Source of the DNA: Dyadobacter koreensis
GTDB lineage: Bacteria > Bacteroidota > Bacteroidia > Cytophagales > Spirosomataceae
NCBI RefSeq assembly: GCF_900108855.1
Contig: NZ_FNXY01000013.1
Coordinates: forward strand, 1 to 51,808
DNA: 51,808 bases
Direction: 5' to 3'
This document shows, in pieces, positions 33,634-42,055 of this stretch; position 1 is the stretch's first letter; every line of letters starts with the position of its first letter. The notes beneath the pieces are model-generated. The model searched no databases. It was given only the letters and a program-made list of their open reading frames with translations, and was not told the origin of the DNA. A program made the position numbers and the translations under genes.

Positions 33634-34710
33634 ATGTCAAAGTTATTTAGTCCCCTAACTATCAAATCAATAACGTTTAGAAATCGGATTATAACCTCGC
33701 CGATGTGCATGTATTCCGCAGCAGATGGTTTTGCGACCGACTGGCATTTGGTACATTATGGATCCAGGGCGATGGGAGGTGCAGGCGCAGTGATGCTTGA
33801 AGCAACAGCAGTTCGTGCTGACGGTCGGATAGGAGTTGGCGATCTGGGAATATGGAAAGATGAGCATATTGCCCCACTTGCAAAAATCGCTTCGTTTATC
33901 AAGAATAGTGGAGGTATAGCAGCGATCCAGCTGGCACATTCGGGCAGAAAAGGCAGTACCTGGGCGCAGGGTGGTGAAAGTCGAGCGCTGATGCCGGAAG
34001 ACGAAGATGGCTGGCAAACCATAGCGCCTTCCGCGATTCCGTTCTCGACCATAATGCAGACACCCCGCGAGATGTCCCAACAGGATATTGATGAAATTAA
34101 ACAATCATTTGCCGATGCAGCACTGAGAGCTTTGAAAGCCGGTATTGAACTGATTGAAATTCACGCTGCGCATGGTTACTTAATCAATGAGTTTTTATCT
34201 CCAATTCCTAACCAGCGTACCGATCAATATGGTGGAAGCCGTGAAAACCGCGCCAGACTTTTGTTTGAGGTCATTGAGCGTGTACAAGAAGTGTGGCCGA
34301 AGGATCTTCCAATTGCTGTACGTATATCCGCTACTGACTGGATCGAGCAGGGCTGGACGGTCGATGATTCTGTTTGGTTAAGCAAAAAACTTTCGCAAGC
34401 CGGCATAGATATCATCGATGTATCGAGCGGAGGAACGGTTCCCGGCGCTAAAATTGTTTCCGGGCCGGGATACCAATTGCCTTTTGCAAGTGCGATCAAA
34501 CGTGAAATGAGGGATACTTTGTTTGTCGGTACGGTAGGCATGATTACGAACGCAGAACAGTCAGAAACCATACTGGCCAACAGCGATGCTGACCTTGTGT
34601 TTGTTGGCCGGGAGTTTTTAAGAAATCCATATTTCCCGTTGAAAGCGGCTCAAAAATTAAGATCCGAAATTCCGGTACCAAAACAGTATGAACTGGCTTT
34701 TATACAATAA
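33634..34710 (+). CDS. Old yellow enzyme, YqjM-type NAD(P)H:flavin oxidoreductase
   Basis: The 358-residue flavoprotein reduces activated C=C bonds using NAD(P)H and FMN. It shows FRNRIITSPMCMYSAADG with the regulatory cysteine of the YqjM class, DWHLVHYGSRAMGGAGAVM, the active-site histidine pair in EIHAAHGYLINEFLSP, the QYGGSRENRARLL motif, and a C-terminal FMN phosphate segment (FVGREFLRNPYFPL). Length is typical. It is the third gene of a unit under AraC-type boxes and probably works with the NTF2 pair and the upstream dehydrogenase on enals or quinones. Confidence 0.93.
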   Translation: MSKLFSPLTIKSITFRNRIITSPMCMYSAADGFATDWHLVHYGSRAMGGAGAVMLEATAVRADGRIGVGDLGIWKDEHIAPLAKIASFIKNSGGIAAIQLAHSGRKGSTWAQGGESRALMPEDEDGWQTIAPSAIPFSTIMQTPREMSQQDIDEIKQSFADAALRALKAGIELIEIHAAHGYLINEFLSPIPNQRTDQYGGSRENRARLLFEVIERVQEVWPKDLPIAVRISATDWIEQGWTVDDSVWLSKKLSQAGIDIIDVSSGGTVPGAKIVSGPGYQLPFASAIKREMRDTLFVGTVGMITNAEQSETILANSDADLVFVGREFLRNPYFPLKAAQKLRSEIPVPKQYELAFIQ

Positions 34711-34747
34711 ACTTATCCGGAACGGCCTAAGTTCTTCCAGGAAAGAT

Positions 34748-34891
34748 TATTCGTTGATCTTAATTTTATCATTAAGCACGCTGAAATTTGTAGCCGGCTT
34801 TATTGAAGCGTTGGTAGCAGGGGGAGGGTTGATACAGATTTCGGTTCACCTGATTGAGCTCCCGGATAAAGCAGGAGATTTGCTATTTTAA
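34748..34891 (+). pseudogene. TauE/SafE-type membrane exporter, N-terminal remnant
   Basis: About 47 codons encode a hydrophobic segment with LSLSTLKFVAGFIEALVAGG and then GLIQISVHLIELPDK. This matches the first membrane helix of TauE/SafE (TSUP) transporters, where AGFIDAIVGGGGLIQ is near-invariant. The frame stops after IELPDKAGDLLF, whereas the family has about 250 residues. It has no clear start of its own; it lies in an ATG-less extension of a frame overlapping the end of the old yellow enzyme gene. It looks like the stub of a deleted gene. Confidence 0.5.
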
Positions 34892-34911
34892 CCGCTCTGG
34901 TCAGTAGGAAG

Positions 34912-35796
34912 TCATTTTTTAATAATAAAAGTTTTTTGTTTTATCCATTGAACTGAAATATCGAATGGTGTTGTATTACTGGCAGATACAGTATTGTGTC
35001 CCAAAGCTGGAAATAGCGTATACTCGTAGGGTTTACCCTGAGCTTTGAGTGTGTTTAACTCCTCTATGCACAACTTCACGGGAATCTGTATATCCTTTTC
35101 TCCAAATAGCCAAAGTCCGGGAATTGAAAGAGTATGCAGAGATATTTTTGGGTCAGTCGGTACAAATTGATACTTATTTGGGTCATTTTTAGTATGCTCA
35201 CGAGCATCTGAATCTGTATGATTTTCCCAAAAACTATTATTTCCATTTGTGTAAAATTGAAATCTGAGTTGTTCCAAGGTTGTAATTGTAGGGCAACTAA
35301 ATAAAACCATAAACCCTATTTTTGGATTATTACGCGCAGCAATTGGAATGATCCATCCCGCCTGACTGAAACCGATTAATCCAATTGATATTTTTTTATT
35401 TTTTAAATAAGTCCCAAATGCGTTTACGGCAGCATTGGCATCGCGAGATAATAAATTGAGATTAGTGGTGTCAATATTATTGGTACCAACAGACGGTCCA
35501 ACGTACACACCTTCCGACTCTCCAACTCCACGCTTGTCATATGTCAACACAGCAATACCTTCTTTGGCAAGACGTTTTGCGAACTGCATCTCTCTTTTTA
35601 CCGGGTCAGACCCGTGCACAATTACAACTGCCGCCAGCGGATTTTCAGGGATTAAAACTGAGCCTGAAAGAGTGATACCCTGACTTTTAAATTTTATATC
35701 TTTAAGCGTAAAATCAGTTGATTGAGAAAACGCCATTTTGGGCGAAATTATTAACGATAACCAAAGTAATAAGTTGGGGTAAAATTTACTGTTCAT
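34912..35796 (-). CDS. Secreted alpha/beta hydrolase (dienelactone-hydrolase-like peptidase/esterase)
   Basis: The 294-residue product has a signal peptide (LLLWLSLIISPKMAFSQ), the oxyanion motif VVIVHGSDP, a YDKRGVGES motif, nucleophile serine in GLIGFSQAGWI, aspartate in LFGEKDIQIP and histidine in ALGHN. These fit the S9/BAAT-like alpha/beta hydrolases acting on esters or peptides. It stands alone on the minus strand, converging on the TauE remnant. Substrate unknown. Confidence 0.85.
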   Translation of the reverse strand: MNSKFYPNLLLWLSLIISPKMAFSQSTDFTLKDIKFKSQGITLSGSVLIPENPLAAVVIVHGSDPVKREMQFAKRLAKEGIAVLTYDKRGVGESEGVYVGPSVGTNNIDTTNLNLLSRDANAAVNAFGTYLKNKKISIGLIGFSQAGWIIPIAARNNPKIGFMVLFSCPTITTLEQLRFQFYTNGNNSFWENHTDSDAREHTKNDPNKYQFVPTDPKISLHTLSIPGLWLFGEKDIQIPVKLCIEELNTLKAQGKPYEYTLFPALGHNTVSASNTTPFDISVQWIKQKTFIIKK

Positions 35797-36222
35797 TGTA
35801 GTTTATTTGGCAAAATTGTTTTGAATCTGTTTCATTAGTGACGCCTGAATTCAAGGCTGACCACTGTCTGGCATTGATAATTTCCAGACTAAATCCGGAT
35901 GTCATTAAAGTAGTAAAAATATTTTGCCAATATGATAAAGCTGCGTTTTAACGCTGGAATGATGCATTTGAAATTTCAAAACGTTCACTAATGAACAAAA
36001 TCTGCCAGTAGTGTCCGCTGTACCGATGCCAACAGCATTCTGGCTGATTACATCAGACACCTTTAGCCCTTGCTTACTCGTTATGTCGTAAGCAAAAGAC
36101 AGTATGGTAGCAGTTGGCGCCCAGAAATGCGCTACGCTATCATAGCTTCTTCAAGCAGGTGACGAGCCTGTTTTCAAATAAGAGGCTGAAAATGAACTTT
36201 TAAAAGTATTTACCAGTGGTTT
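35797..36222. other. Spacer between two minus-strand units; unrecognised open stretch
   Basis: No gene with a clear start is supported. On the minus strand from about 36155 to 35930 there is an open stretch of roughly 75 codons (AHFWAPTATILSFAYDITSK, then GLKVSDVISQNAVGIGTADT) that has protein-like composition but matches no family I can name and has no good start. It may be a decayed gene. The promoter of the hydrolase at 35796 must be at the left end of this spacer. Confidence 0.35.
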
Positions 36223-39183
36223 TTATTTGATCTTTTTGGGAACGCCATCAGGTTTCATCATTGCATTTACATCCTTTAACGAAAGTGATCCGTAGAATGG
36301 CTGCGCCACACCCAAATCAATGAATATATGCGTGAGTATCACGCCAGGATCGACCATGTAAATTTGCAGCTTGTGTTTGCCCGCTTTCAGGTCCGGTACC
36401 TTAAAAGTACGTTGCGCCGAATTGCTCAGTACATTCTTTTTCCACTCATCACTTCGTCCAACAGTTCTGAAATTGAAAATTGTTGCAGGACCGTCATCAA
36501 TGCTTACACCGTAGCGCAGTTCAAAGTTTTTGTTGATCGGATAGGTAGGTAACGTGCTGACGGTAATGTTTGCCGGCGACTGGCTGAAAGTATAAAAATC
36601 GTATTCGACAACAGGATAATTTTTCACTTTAAGCGTATCCAAATCGCCTTCTCCGGCTTCTTCAACCAGCGGTAATGCTTCCAGCGATCGGCCGTGGGAA
36701 CCCAATCCTTCAATGACATTCCAGTGCCGCGATTTGATGTTTTTTACCGCAGTGTAGTCCGCAGCCGGAATGGATAGGTAATAGGCAGCCTCTATATGTC
36801 CTTTGAAATTTTCTAGCTCCTTCACACGGGCGTTGTTGGCTGTAACAGCAAAGGTATATCGATCATCACCGCTTTCAACAATGATAGTCCCTTTCAAAGA
36901 CTCTTGTACCGGTGCTTTGTTCCAGTCAATTTCTACCCAAATGCGCTGCTGGCTGTTAAGCCCGTCTGGTGTCAGGGCACCCTGACTAATGCTTACGCTT
37001 ATCCATTTTTCAGACACATTGACCATGAATGTTCTTTTTATTTTTTGTGTCAGGAAAACGTCGATAAAATATTTTTGCTTGTTCCGTTTGTTAAATTCAG
37101 GAAGTATCGTTGCACGGGCCGGTTCGGGATCAGTCGTAGAATCAGCTTGATTGTATCCTTCCGGAACTGCACAAAAAGCGGGCAGATCCCTCTTTTGAGG
37201 TAAATTAAAGTCCGGTACATTGAATACAGGAAGCTTACGGGGAAACATGTCCATCATCCCATTCCATTTGCCATTGGCAAGCTTTGTGTTATAATAAAGG
37301 GTTTCTGCGGCAATTTTCTCTTGAGTCCCGCCTGACAGCGAAGCATAATGCGCAGCGCTTAGTCTTCCTTGTTTGGCATAAATGTATGCCTTGTCGCGGA
37401 AAAGAAATTTCTTGTTTATCCACGCCGCACCTTTTACAGGGTATTCCACCAGCTCGTAAAAAGCATCCTTGTCTCTGGCTGCAATATTTGTCCCGATGTC
37501 CTTTACCTGTGCCAGCAGCTGGTCATAGGCGTCCATTCTCAGCTGCGCCTGATCATTGTAAAACAAATGATTATAGGCAGTGAATTTAATTCCGGTAGTA
37601 GGTTCCGTCTGGCTCCAACCCATGTATTCCGGCTTACGCTCGAAAGCAAGGTCATAGTACTTCCAAAGCGCTTTTGCTGCTGATGCTGACTGCTTATCCC
37701 CAAAAATCGTTGATAACCAATTCTGCAAATGCGTCATTGAAAAAGCTGACTTTTCGAATGGCTCGATGTCATAAGCCATATCCAGAAAAAGCTGCGTGGC
37801 GTACTCAGCAGGCTTGATATCACCCACATTCAGAACCCAGAGCTGCTTCGCATTCATGGCAAAAGCCTTTGTCATTTCCTCACGCATGTGCGCGGGATGT
37901 GTGGTGTTAAGCCATAAATAGTCGTGAGGCCTGCCCCAATAGGAAGCATGGTAATAAACAACGGAACCACCTGATCGCTTATTCTCCTGAGCATTACTCA
38001 GCCGTTGAATGTACCCGTAATTGTCATCAGGCCACACCAGCGTAATGTCGTCAGGCACTTTAAGGCCTGCATCATATATTTCAAGTACCTCTTTATAAGG
38101 TGTAAATACCTGCGGAATCTTGGTAATGTCCTCATTCACATATTTTTTAAGCATATTCCGCTGGGCCCGGATGATGGTGTCCATCAGAGGCGCTGTTTCC
38201 TCCATAGTTTTTACACCTTCCATCGCGCCGTCATGGATTCCGCGCATTCCGGTCGTGTAAATGCCATTGATCTTACTACTTTCTTTAATGCGGGATTCCC
38301 AGTATTCGTCTACTTTTTTCTTATTTGTCAGGTAATTAAAGCGCCCCATTTCTTTTTGATTCCACTCGCTCACGTTATTTCTGAGCATCGGTTCCGCATG
38401 TGAAGAACCAACTACGATCTGATAGTCTTCCGCTACCTTGATATTGCCGGGATAATGGTAAAAAGCATTTGTGCTCGGATGCATCGCAGGCCAGATCAGA
38501 TTGGCTTTCAGGCGCAGAAGCAGCTCGAAAACCTTCGCATAAGTCTTCGGACCTATGTCTTTTGTCTCGGGTTCAAAGGTTTTTGCAGCCCATGGCTGTA
38601 ACCCCCAATCTTCGTCATTGATAAAAACACCTCTGAATTTTACTGATGGCGTTTTAGAGGTAAAATTAAGACCATCTATGACGAGAGATTTCTGCATTTT
38701 CGGCCGTGCATCGGCCCACCAGTACCAAGGCGTCACACCAATTTTTTCTGACACGGAAAAAACGCCGTACGCCGTTCCGCGGGCATCACTTCCGGCAATT
38801 ATCAGTGCATTGGCGATGTTCGCCGACGGTTTCGATAAAAACCGCAGCGAATAAGATTCCCACTTTCCTTTAATCTCGGGATCGGAAGCTTTGTTTCCAA
38901 AATTCTTAACCAGCGCTGATTCAGCCCTTCCGATGATAATGATATTGCCTTTGGCATTTGAAATATCAGTGAGAACTTTGGGTTGATACCCGCTGGCGAG
39001 CTCAATGTCTGAGGCAAGTAAATGGGCGGTTATGGAATCAAGTTTGGATTCCCCTTTTTGATAGTAAATCGTGACTTTGTCTTTCGCCGTTATCAATTCA
39101 AACTGTGCTGCGCTTGCGACAAGTGGCAGGCACATCGCAATGAGAATGTGAATTGTAATACGCTTTAAGAAGATTTGTTTCAT
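36223..39183 (-). CDS. GH115 xylan alpha-1,2-glucuronidase, secreted
   Basis: From the ATG at 39183 the product has 986 residues, with a signal peptide (HILIAMCLPLVASAAQ). Family GH115 is seen in GVFSVSEKIGVTPWYWWADA, FRGVFINDEDWGLQPWA, LIWPAMHPSTNAFY, SSHAEPMLRNN and LVWPDDNYGYIQRLS, followed by a C-terminal beta-rich domain (about 790-960). It removes (4-O-methyl)glucuronic acid from xylan. The frame extends to an ATG at 39249, which would displace the signal peptide. It is the last gene of the minus-strand unit SusC-SusD-GHA-GH115 and the main evidence that this locus targets glucuronoxylan. Confidence 0.93.
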   Translation of the reverse strand: MKQIFLKRITIHILIAMCLPLVASAAQFELITAKDKVTIYYQKGESKLDSITAHLLASDIELASGYQPKVLTDISNAKGNIIIIGRAESALVKNFGNKASDPEIKGKWESYSLRFLSKPSANIANALIIAGSDARGTAYGVFSVSEKIGVTPWYWWADARPKMQKSLVIDGLNFTSKTPSVKFRGVFINDEDWGLQPWAAKTFEPETKDIGPKTYAKVFELLLRLKANLIWPAMHPSTNAFYHYPGNIKVAEDYQIVVGSSHAEPMLRNNVSEWNQKEMGRFNYLTNKKKVDEYWESRIKESSKINGIYTTGMRGIHDGAMEGVKTMEETAPLMDTIIRAQRNMLKKYVNEDITKIPQVFTPYKEVLEIYDAGLKVPDDITLVWPDDNYGYIQRLSNAQENKRSGGSVVYYHASYWGRPHDYLWLNTTHPAHMREEMTKAFAMNAKQLWVLNVGDIKPAEYATQLFLDMAYDIEPFEKSAFSMTHLQNWLSTIFGDKQSASAAKALWKYYDLAFERKPEYMGWSQTEPTTGIKFTAYNHLFYNDQAQLRMDAYDQLLAQVKDIGTNIAARDKDAFYELVEYPVKGAAWINKKFLFRDKAYIYAKQGRLSAAHYASLSGGTQEKIAAETLYYNTKLANGKWNGMMDMFPRKLPVFNVPDFNLPQKRDLPAFCAVPEGYNQADSTTDPEPARATILPEFNKRNKQKYFIDVFLTQKIKRTFMVNVSEKWISVSISQGALTPDGLNSQQRIWVEIDWNKAPVQESLKGTIIVESGDDRYTFAVTANNARVKELENFKGHIEAAYYLSIPAADYTAVKNIKSRHWNVIEGLGSHGRSLEALPLVEEAGEGDLDTLKVKNYPVVEYDFYTFSQSPANITVSTLPTYPINKNFELRYGVSIDDGPATIFNFRTVGRSDEWKKNVLSNSAQRTFKVPDLKAGKHKLQIYMVDPGVILTHIFIDLGVAQPFYGSLSLKDVNAMMKPDGVPKKIK

Positions 39184-39268
39184 GAATCGTTTTTTCAAGG
39201 CGATGAGATGGATCCTATCACTCCAAAGTGTAAAATATATTGAACGCAATGTTTTCTAACACGTTGAG

Positions 39269-41812
39269 TCATTCCAATGTTACACTTCGAATCGCAATAC
39301 CAGCAAGCAGCTTTTGATTCTGATCAGCGGTTTGCGTTGGGAAAATGACAATCTGCAAAGTCTCTATGTTCATTAAATCAAGCTTACCGGGCTCCGGGGT
39401 GGTGTTTAAAGAGTAGGGTAGAAATCCAGGGTACGGGCGCGGGAGGCTGATGAAATCAACTTTTTTAAGATCTTCCAGCAACACAGCATACGCACTGCTT
39501 TCCGGTTTTACATTCAATGTTGCGCCATATACGGAACCATCCTTACCGATTAAAGCAAGCTGAATGGTGCAAGGCTTCTCATTAAGTGCGCGGCCGTGAA
39601 AGACCAGCTTTGTTTTGGTTGGTATATCCGATGTGCGTCCCGCGATGTTGTTTTTAAAATTGTATCGCATTGCGTAGTCTTCCGCTTTTTCGGGTTGTAT
39701 GCCCAATTCAGAAGTTCCCATTTCTGGTATTGTATTCAGCCGTGAGGTTTTCAGATAAGGTCTTAGCAACTGCTCATGATCCGCTGCCGCACTGAATAAG
39801 GTTACTGGTGAAGATTTTGGCAGAATACGTATTTCGAACAGATTCTCCTGTTCATTGTTCAGATCCTTCGTATTTTCTTGCTCGGATGGATACGATTTTT
39901 CTACTCCGTTCTCTTTTACTAAAATGCAGTATTTTACTGCATCGCCTTTTAAAAATTCCGGCGGGATCGTTCCCGAGTAAGAATAACCACCAGTGTGCTC
40001 CAGCGCCAGATCCACAGGCTTTTCACCTTTAACAAATAGCTTCATGTGGGCAGCTTCCGGCTGTTTCAGGGAAACGATCTGCACTTTGACACGCACATCT
40101 TCGCCAGCCGAAATCTCTTTTAGCGGAGAATTAAGTACGTACGTTTTTTTTAGTGTCGTAGCGGGGGCCACGAATTCATTCAATGTAATATTCTTCCATT
40201 TGCTGCTCGCAGTCATTTTACCCGAAACACCTTTTTTTACCAACAGATAAGCGCCTGGTGTAATGTTGAAAGTCTGATTTTTTGTCTTGAAACTTTTGGT
40301 ATCATTTCCCTTATTCAATGGTCTGATCTCAAAATCATCTCCTAAATCCGGTAGACGCACAGACATGGGCCATTGACGCCAGTTGACAACGGCCAGAACT
40401 TTATCAAGACTATTATAGCCAAAAGGATCCTGCACCCAGATCGCGTCAGGTAAAACTTCCAGTCGCCAGACACCATTATCAAGTTTATCCAGGAAGTAAG
40501 CGCCTGTCCCTTCATATTTTACAACCGATGAATTTCCCGAACCACTGATATGTTCCAAAGCTCCCGGGTTTGAAGGAATAGTTGCGGTATGATTGGTATA
40601 AATAAATTTTTCCTTCGTAACCATTTCTGCCAGATCCTGCCCGTAACTGACCCTGAAATTACCGAAAGATGTATCTGCGGGGAATTTGCCGAAGTCTTTA
40701 TAAAGCGGAATATTGTGAAAAACTTCCGATGCGATTTTAAGGCTTAACGCTTTCTGGGGCGTGTAAATCAAATTCATGTAATGCGTGTCATATTCTGTAT
40801 TGGCATAGGCGAAGAATGTTGGGTCATAGGCAAAATGCGTGGCGAGCTGCATACCGGCTGTCCTGAAACTGCGCGCCATGGCGGGGTATATGTAAGACCG
40901 CCCTACATCCGCAGCATCGAATTCATAAACGATCTTCGCCATTTGTTTAAACCTCGGATTGGCGGCGAATGGAATTTTGTAGTCATCCACGTTTGGCAGC
41001 AAATTTCCCATTATTTCGTGTTTAGCCTGCAAACCTGTGGGATACCATTGAAATGTACCGCCCTGAATGTCAGCATCAAAATAACCCTGTGCGAGATGGA
41101 TGCTGTGGCTGATGTTATAAAAAACCGGTTTTTTACAGCCGGTCTTCCGCATGGAGCTTACCATTCCGTTGATAAATGCTGTTACGTCGCTGGCTTTTCC
41201 GCCATGCTGCGGCTCGTTACTAATTTCAAAGGCAATCAGGTCCGGTTCGTTTTTGTAGGCAATGCCGGTGTAAGGATTGACATGATTCAGGAACTGATAC
41301 AGGTAATTTTGTTGTGCCTTAATGGCATCCGGATTTGTCAGACAAGCTGCTTTGCCATATTTTCTTGAAAATCCCGGCGTTTTTTCATCCTTTTCCGGCC
41401 AGCCGTTTCCCCAGTAGGCGATGGGCGTCAGCACAAACTTGATACCGCGGTCTTTCATTTTTTTTAATGCATAATCCAGCAGTTTTAAATGCTCATTTAC
41501 AAGCAGGTTACCCAGCGTATCGCTGATTTCTGTGTCCCAGACGTGAACGCGGTAAAGGTCGAAACCCAGCCTGGAAAAGTGGTAAACATCATCATCAATA
41601 GCCTTTTCCGGAGATACATTCAATTGCTTCGCCACGCGGTAGGCATATGCAAAGGGAACGGTGTAATTGACCCCAAACCCTTTTACTTCCTCCTTCGTGT
41701 TACCCCAGCGCATCACGCCATCTTTATCAACATACACATCATTCGACTTTTGAGAATAAGCGACTGGTGTAACAAAAAAAATGAATACCAGAAAGGTAAT
41801 GGCAAGCTTCAT
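39269..41812 (-). CDS. Secreted clan GH-A glycoside hydrolase (GH5-like)
   Basis: The 847-residue product has a signal peptide (FLVFIFFVTPVAYSQ) and a GH5-like TIM barrel (about 25-370) with GFDLYRVHVWD, acid/base E200 in FEISNEPQHGG and nucleophile E297 in KIVYEFDAADVG. From about 420 onwards come beta-rich domains, one with an immunoglobulin-like module and a C-terminal CBM-like segment with FHGRALNEKPCTIQLALIGK. The exact GH family is not certain; xylanase or mannanase activity would fit. It lies between SusD and GH115 and is separated from SusD by the decamer array at 41843-42047. Confidence 0.8.
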   Translation of the reverse strand: MKLAITFLVFIFFVTPVAYSQKSNDVYVDKDGVMRWGNTKEEVKGFGVNYTVPFAYAYRVAKQLNVSPEKAIDDDVYHFSRLGFDLYRVHVWDTEISDTLGNLLVNEHLKLLDYALKKMKDRGIKFVLTPIAYWGNGWPEKDEKTPGFSRKYGKAACLTNPDAIKAQQNYLYQFLNHVNPYTGIAYKNEPDLIAFEISNEPQHGGKASDVTAFINGMVSSMRKTGCKKPVFYNISHSIHLAQGYFDADIQGGTFQWYPTGLQAKHEIMGNLLPNVDDYKIPFAANPRFKQMAKIVYEFDAADVGRSYIYPAMARSFRTAGMQLATHFAYDPTFFAYANTEYDTHYMNLIYTPQKALSLKIASEVFHNIPLYKDFGKFPADTSFGNFRVSYGQDLAEMVTKEKFIYTNHTATIPSNPGALEHISGSGNSSVVKYEGTGAYFLDKLDNGVWRLEVLPDAIWVQDPFGYNSLDKVLAVVNWRQWPMSVRLPDLGDDFEIRPLNKGNDTKSFKTKNQTFNITPGAYLLVKKGVSGKMTASSKWKNITLNEFVAPATTLKKTYVLNSPLKEISAGEDVRVKVQIVSLKQPEAAHMKLFVKGEKPVDLALEHTGGYSYSGTIPPEFLKGDAVKYCILVKENGVEKSYPSEQENTKDLNNEQENLFEIRILPKSSPVTLFSAAADHEQLLRPYLKTSRLNTIPEMGTSELGIQPEKAEDYAMRYNFKNNIAGRTSDIPTKTKLVFHGRALNEKPCTIQLALIGKDGSVYGATLNVKPESSAYAVLLEDLKKVDFISLPRPYPGFLPYSLNTTPEPGKLDLMNIETLQIVIFPTQTADQNQKLLAGIAIRSVTLE

Positions 41813-41842
41813 GTTTATGGAAAAGTTAAGTGTTTAGGATTA

Positions 41843-42047
41843 GTCATTTGTGGTCAGGTGTGGTCATTTGTTGTCAGTTTTTGTCAGGGTTAGTCAGGTA
41901 TGGTCATTTGTTTTCAGGGTTTGTCATTCGTGCTAGAAACAACACTTGACAATTCCTGACTACAAATGACTAACATACTTTTATTTAGCATAACTCATGC
42001 CGAAAATTATACCTGACAATTCCTGACCAAACATGACAACAAATGAC
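41843..42047. repeat. 10-bp-phased GTCA/TGAC decamer array between SusD and the GH-A hydrolase
   Basis: Nine plus-strand units of GTCA plus six bases start at 41843, 41853, 41863, 41873, 41883, 41893, 41903, 41913 (TTCA) and 41923. Three units in the opposite orientation (TGAC) start at 41947, 41957 and 41967, and four more at 42014, 42024, 42034 and 42044. All steps within a block are exactly 10 bp. The blocks are complementary: on the minus-strand transcript GTCATTTGTTGTCA near 42047 can pair perfectly with TGACAACAAATGAC at 41863-41876. The array fills the 243-bp gap between SusD stop and hydrolase start, ending 31 bases from the latter. Confidence 0.9.
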
Positions 42048-42055
42048 CACGCTCT

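Noticed and set aside
41843..42047. CRISPR array
   Set aside because: Units are 10 bp with no spacers, orientation switches midway and there are no cas genes.
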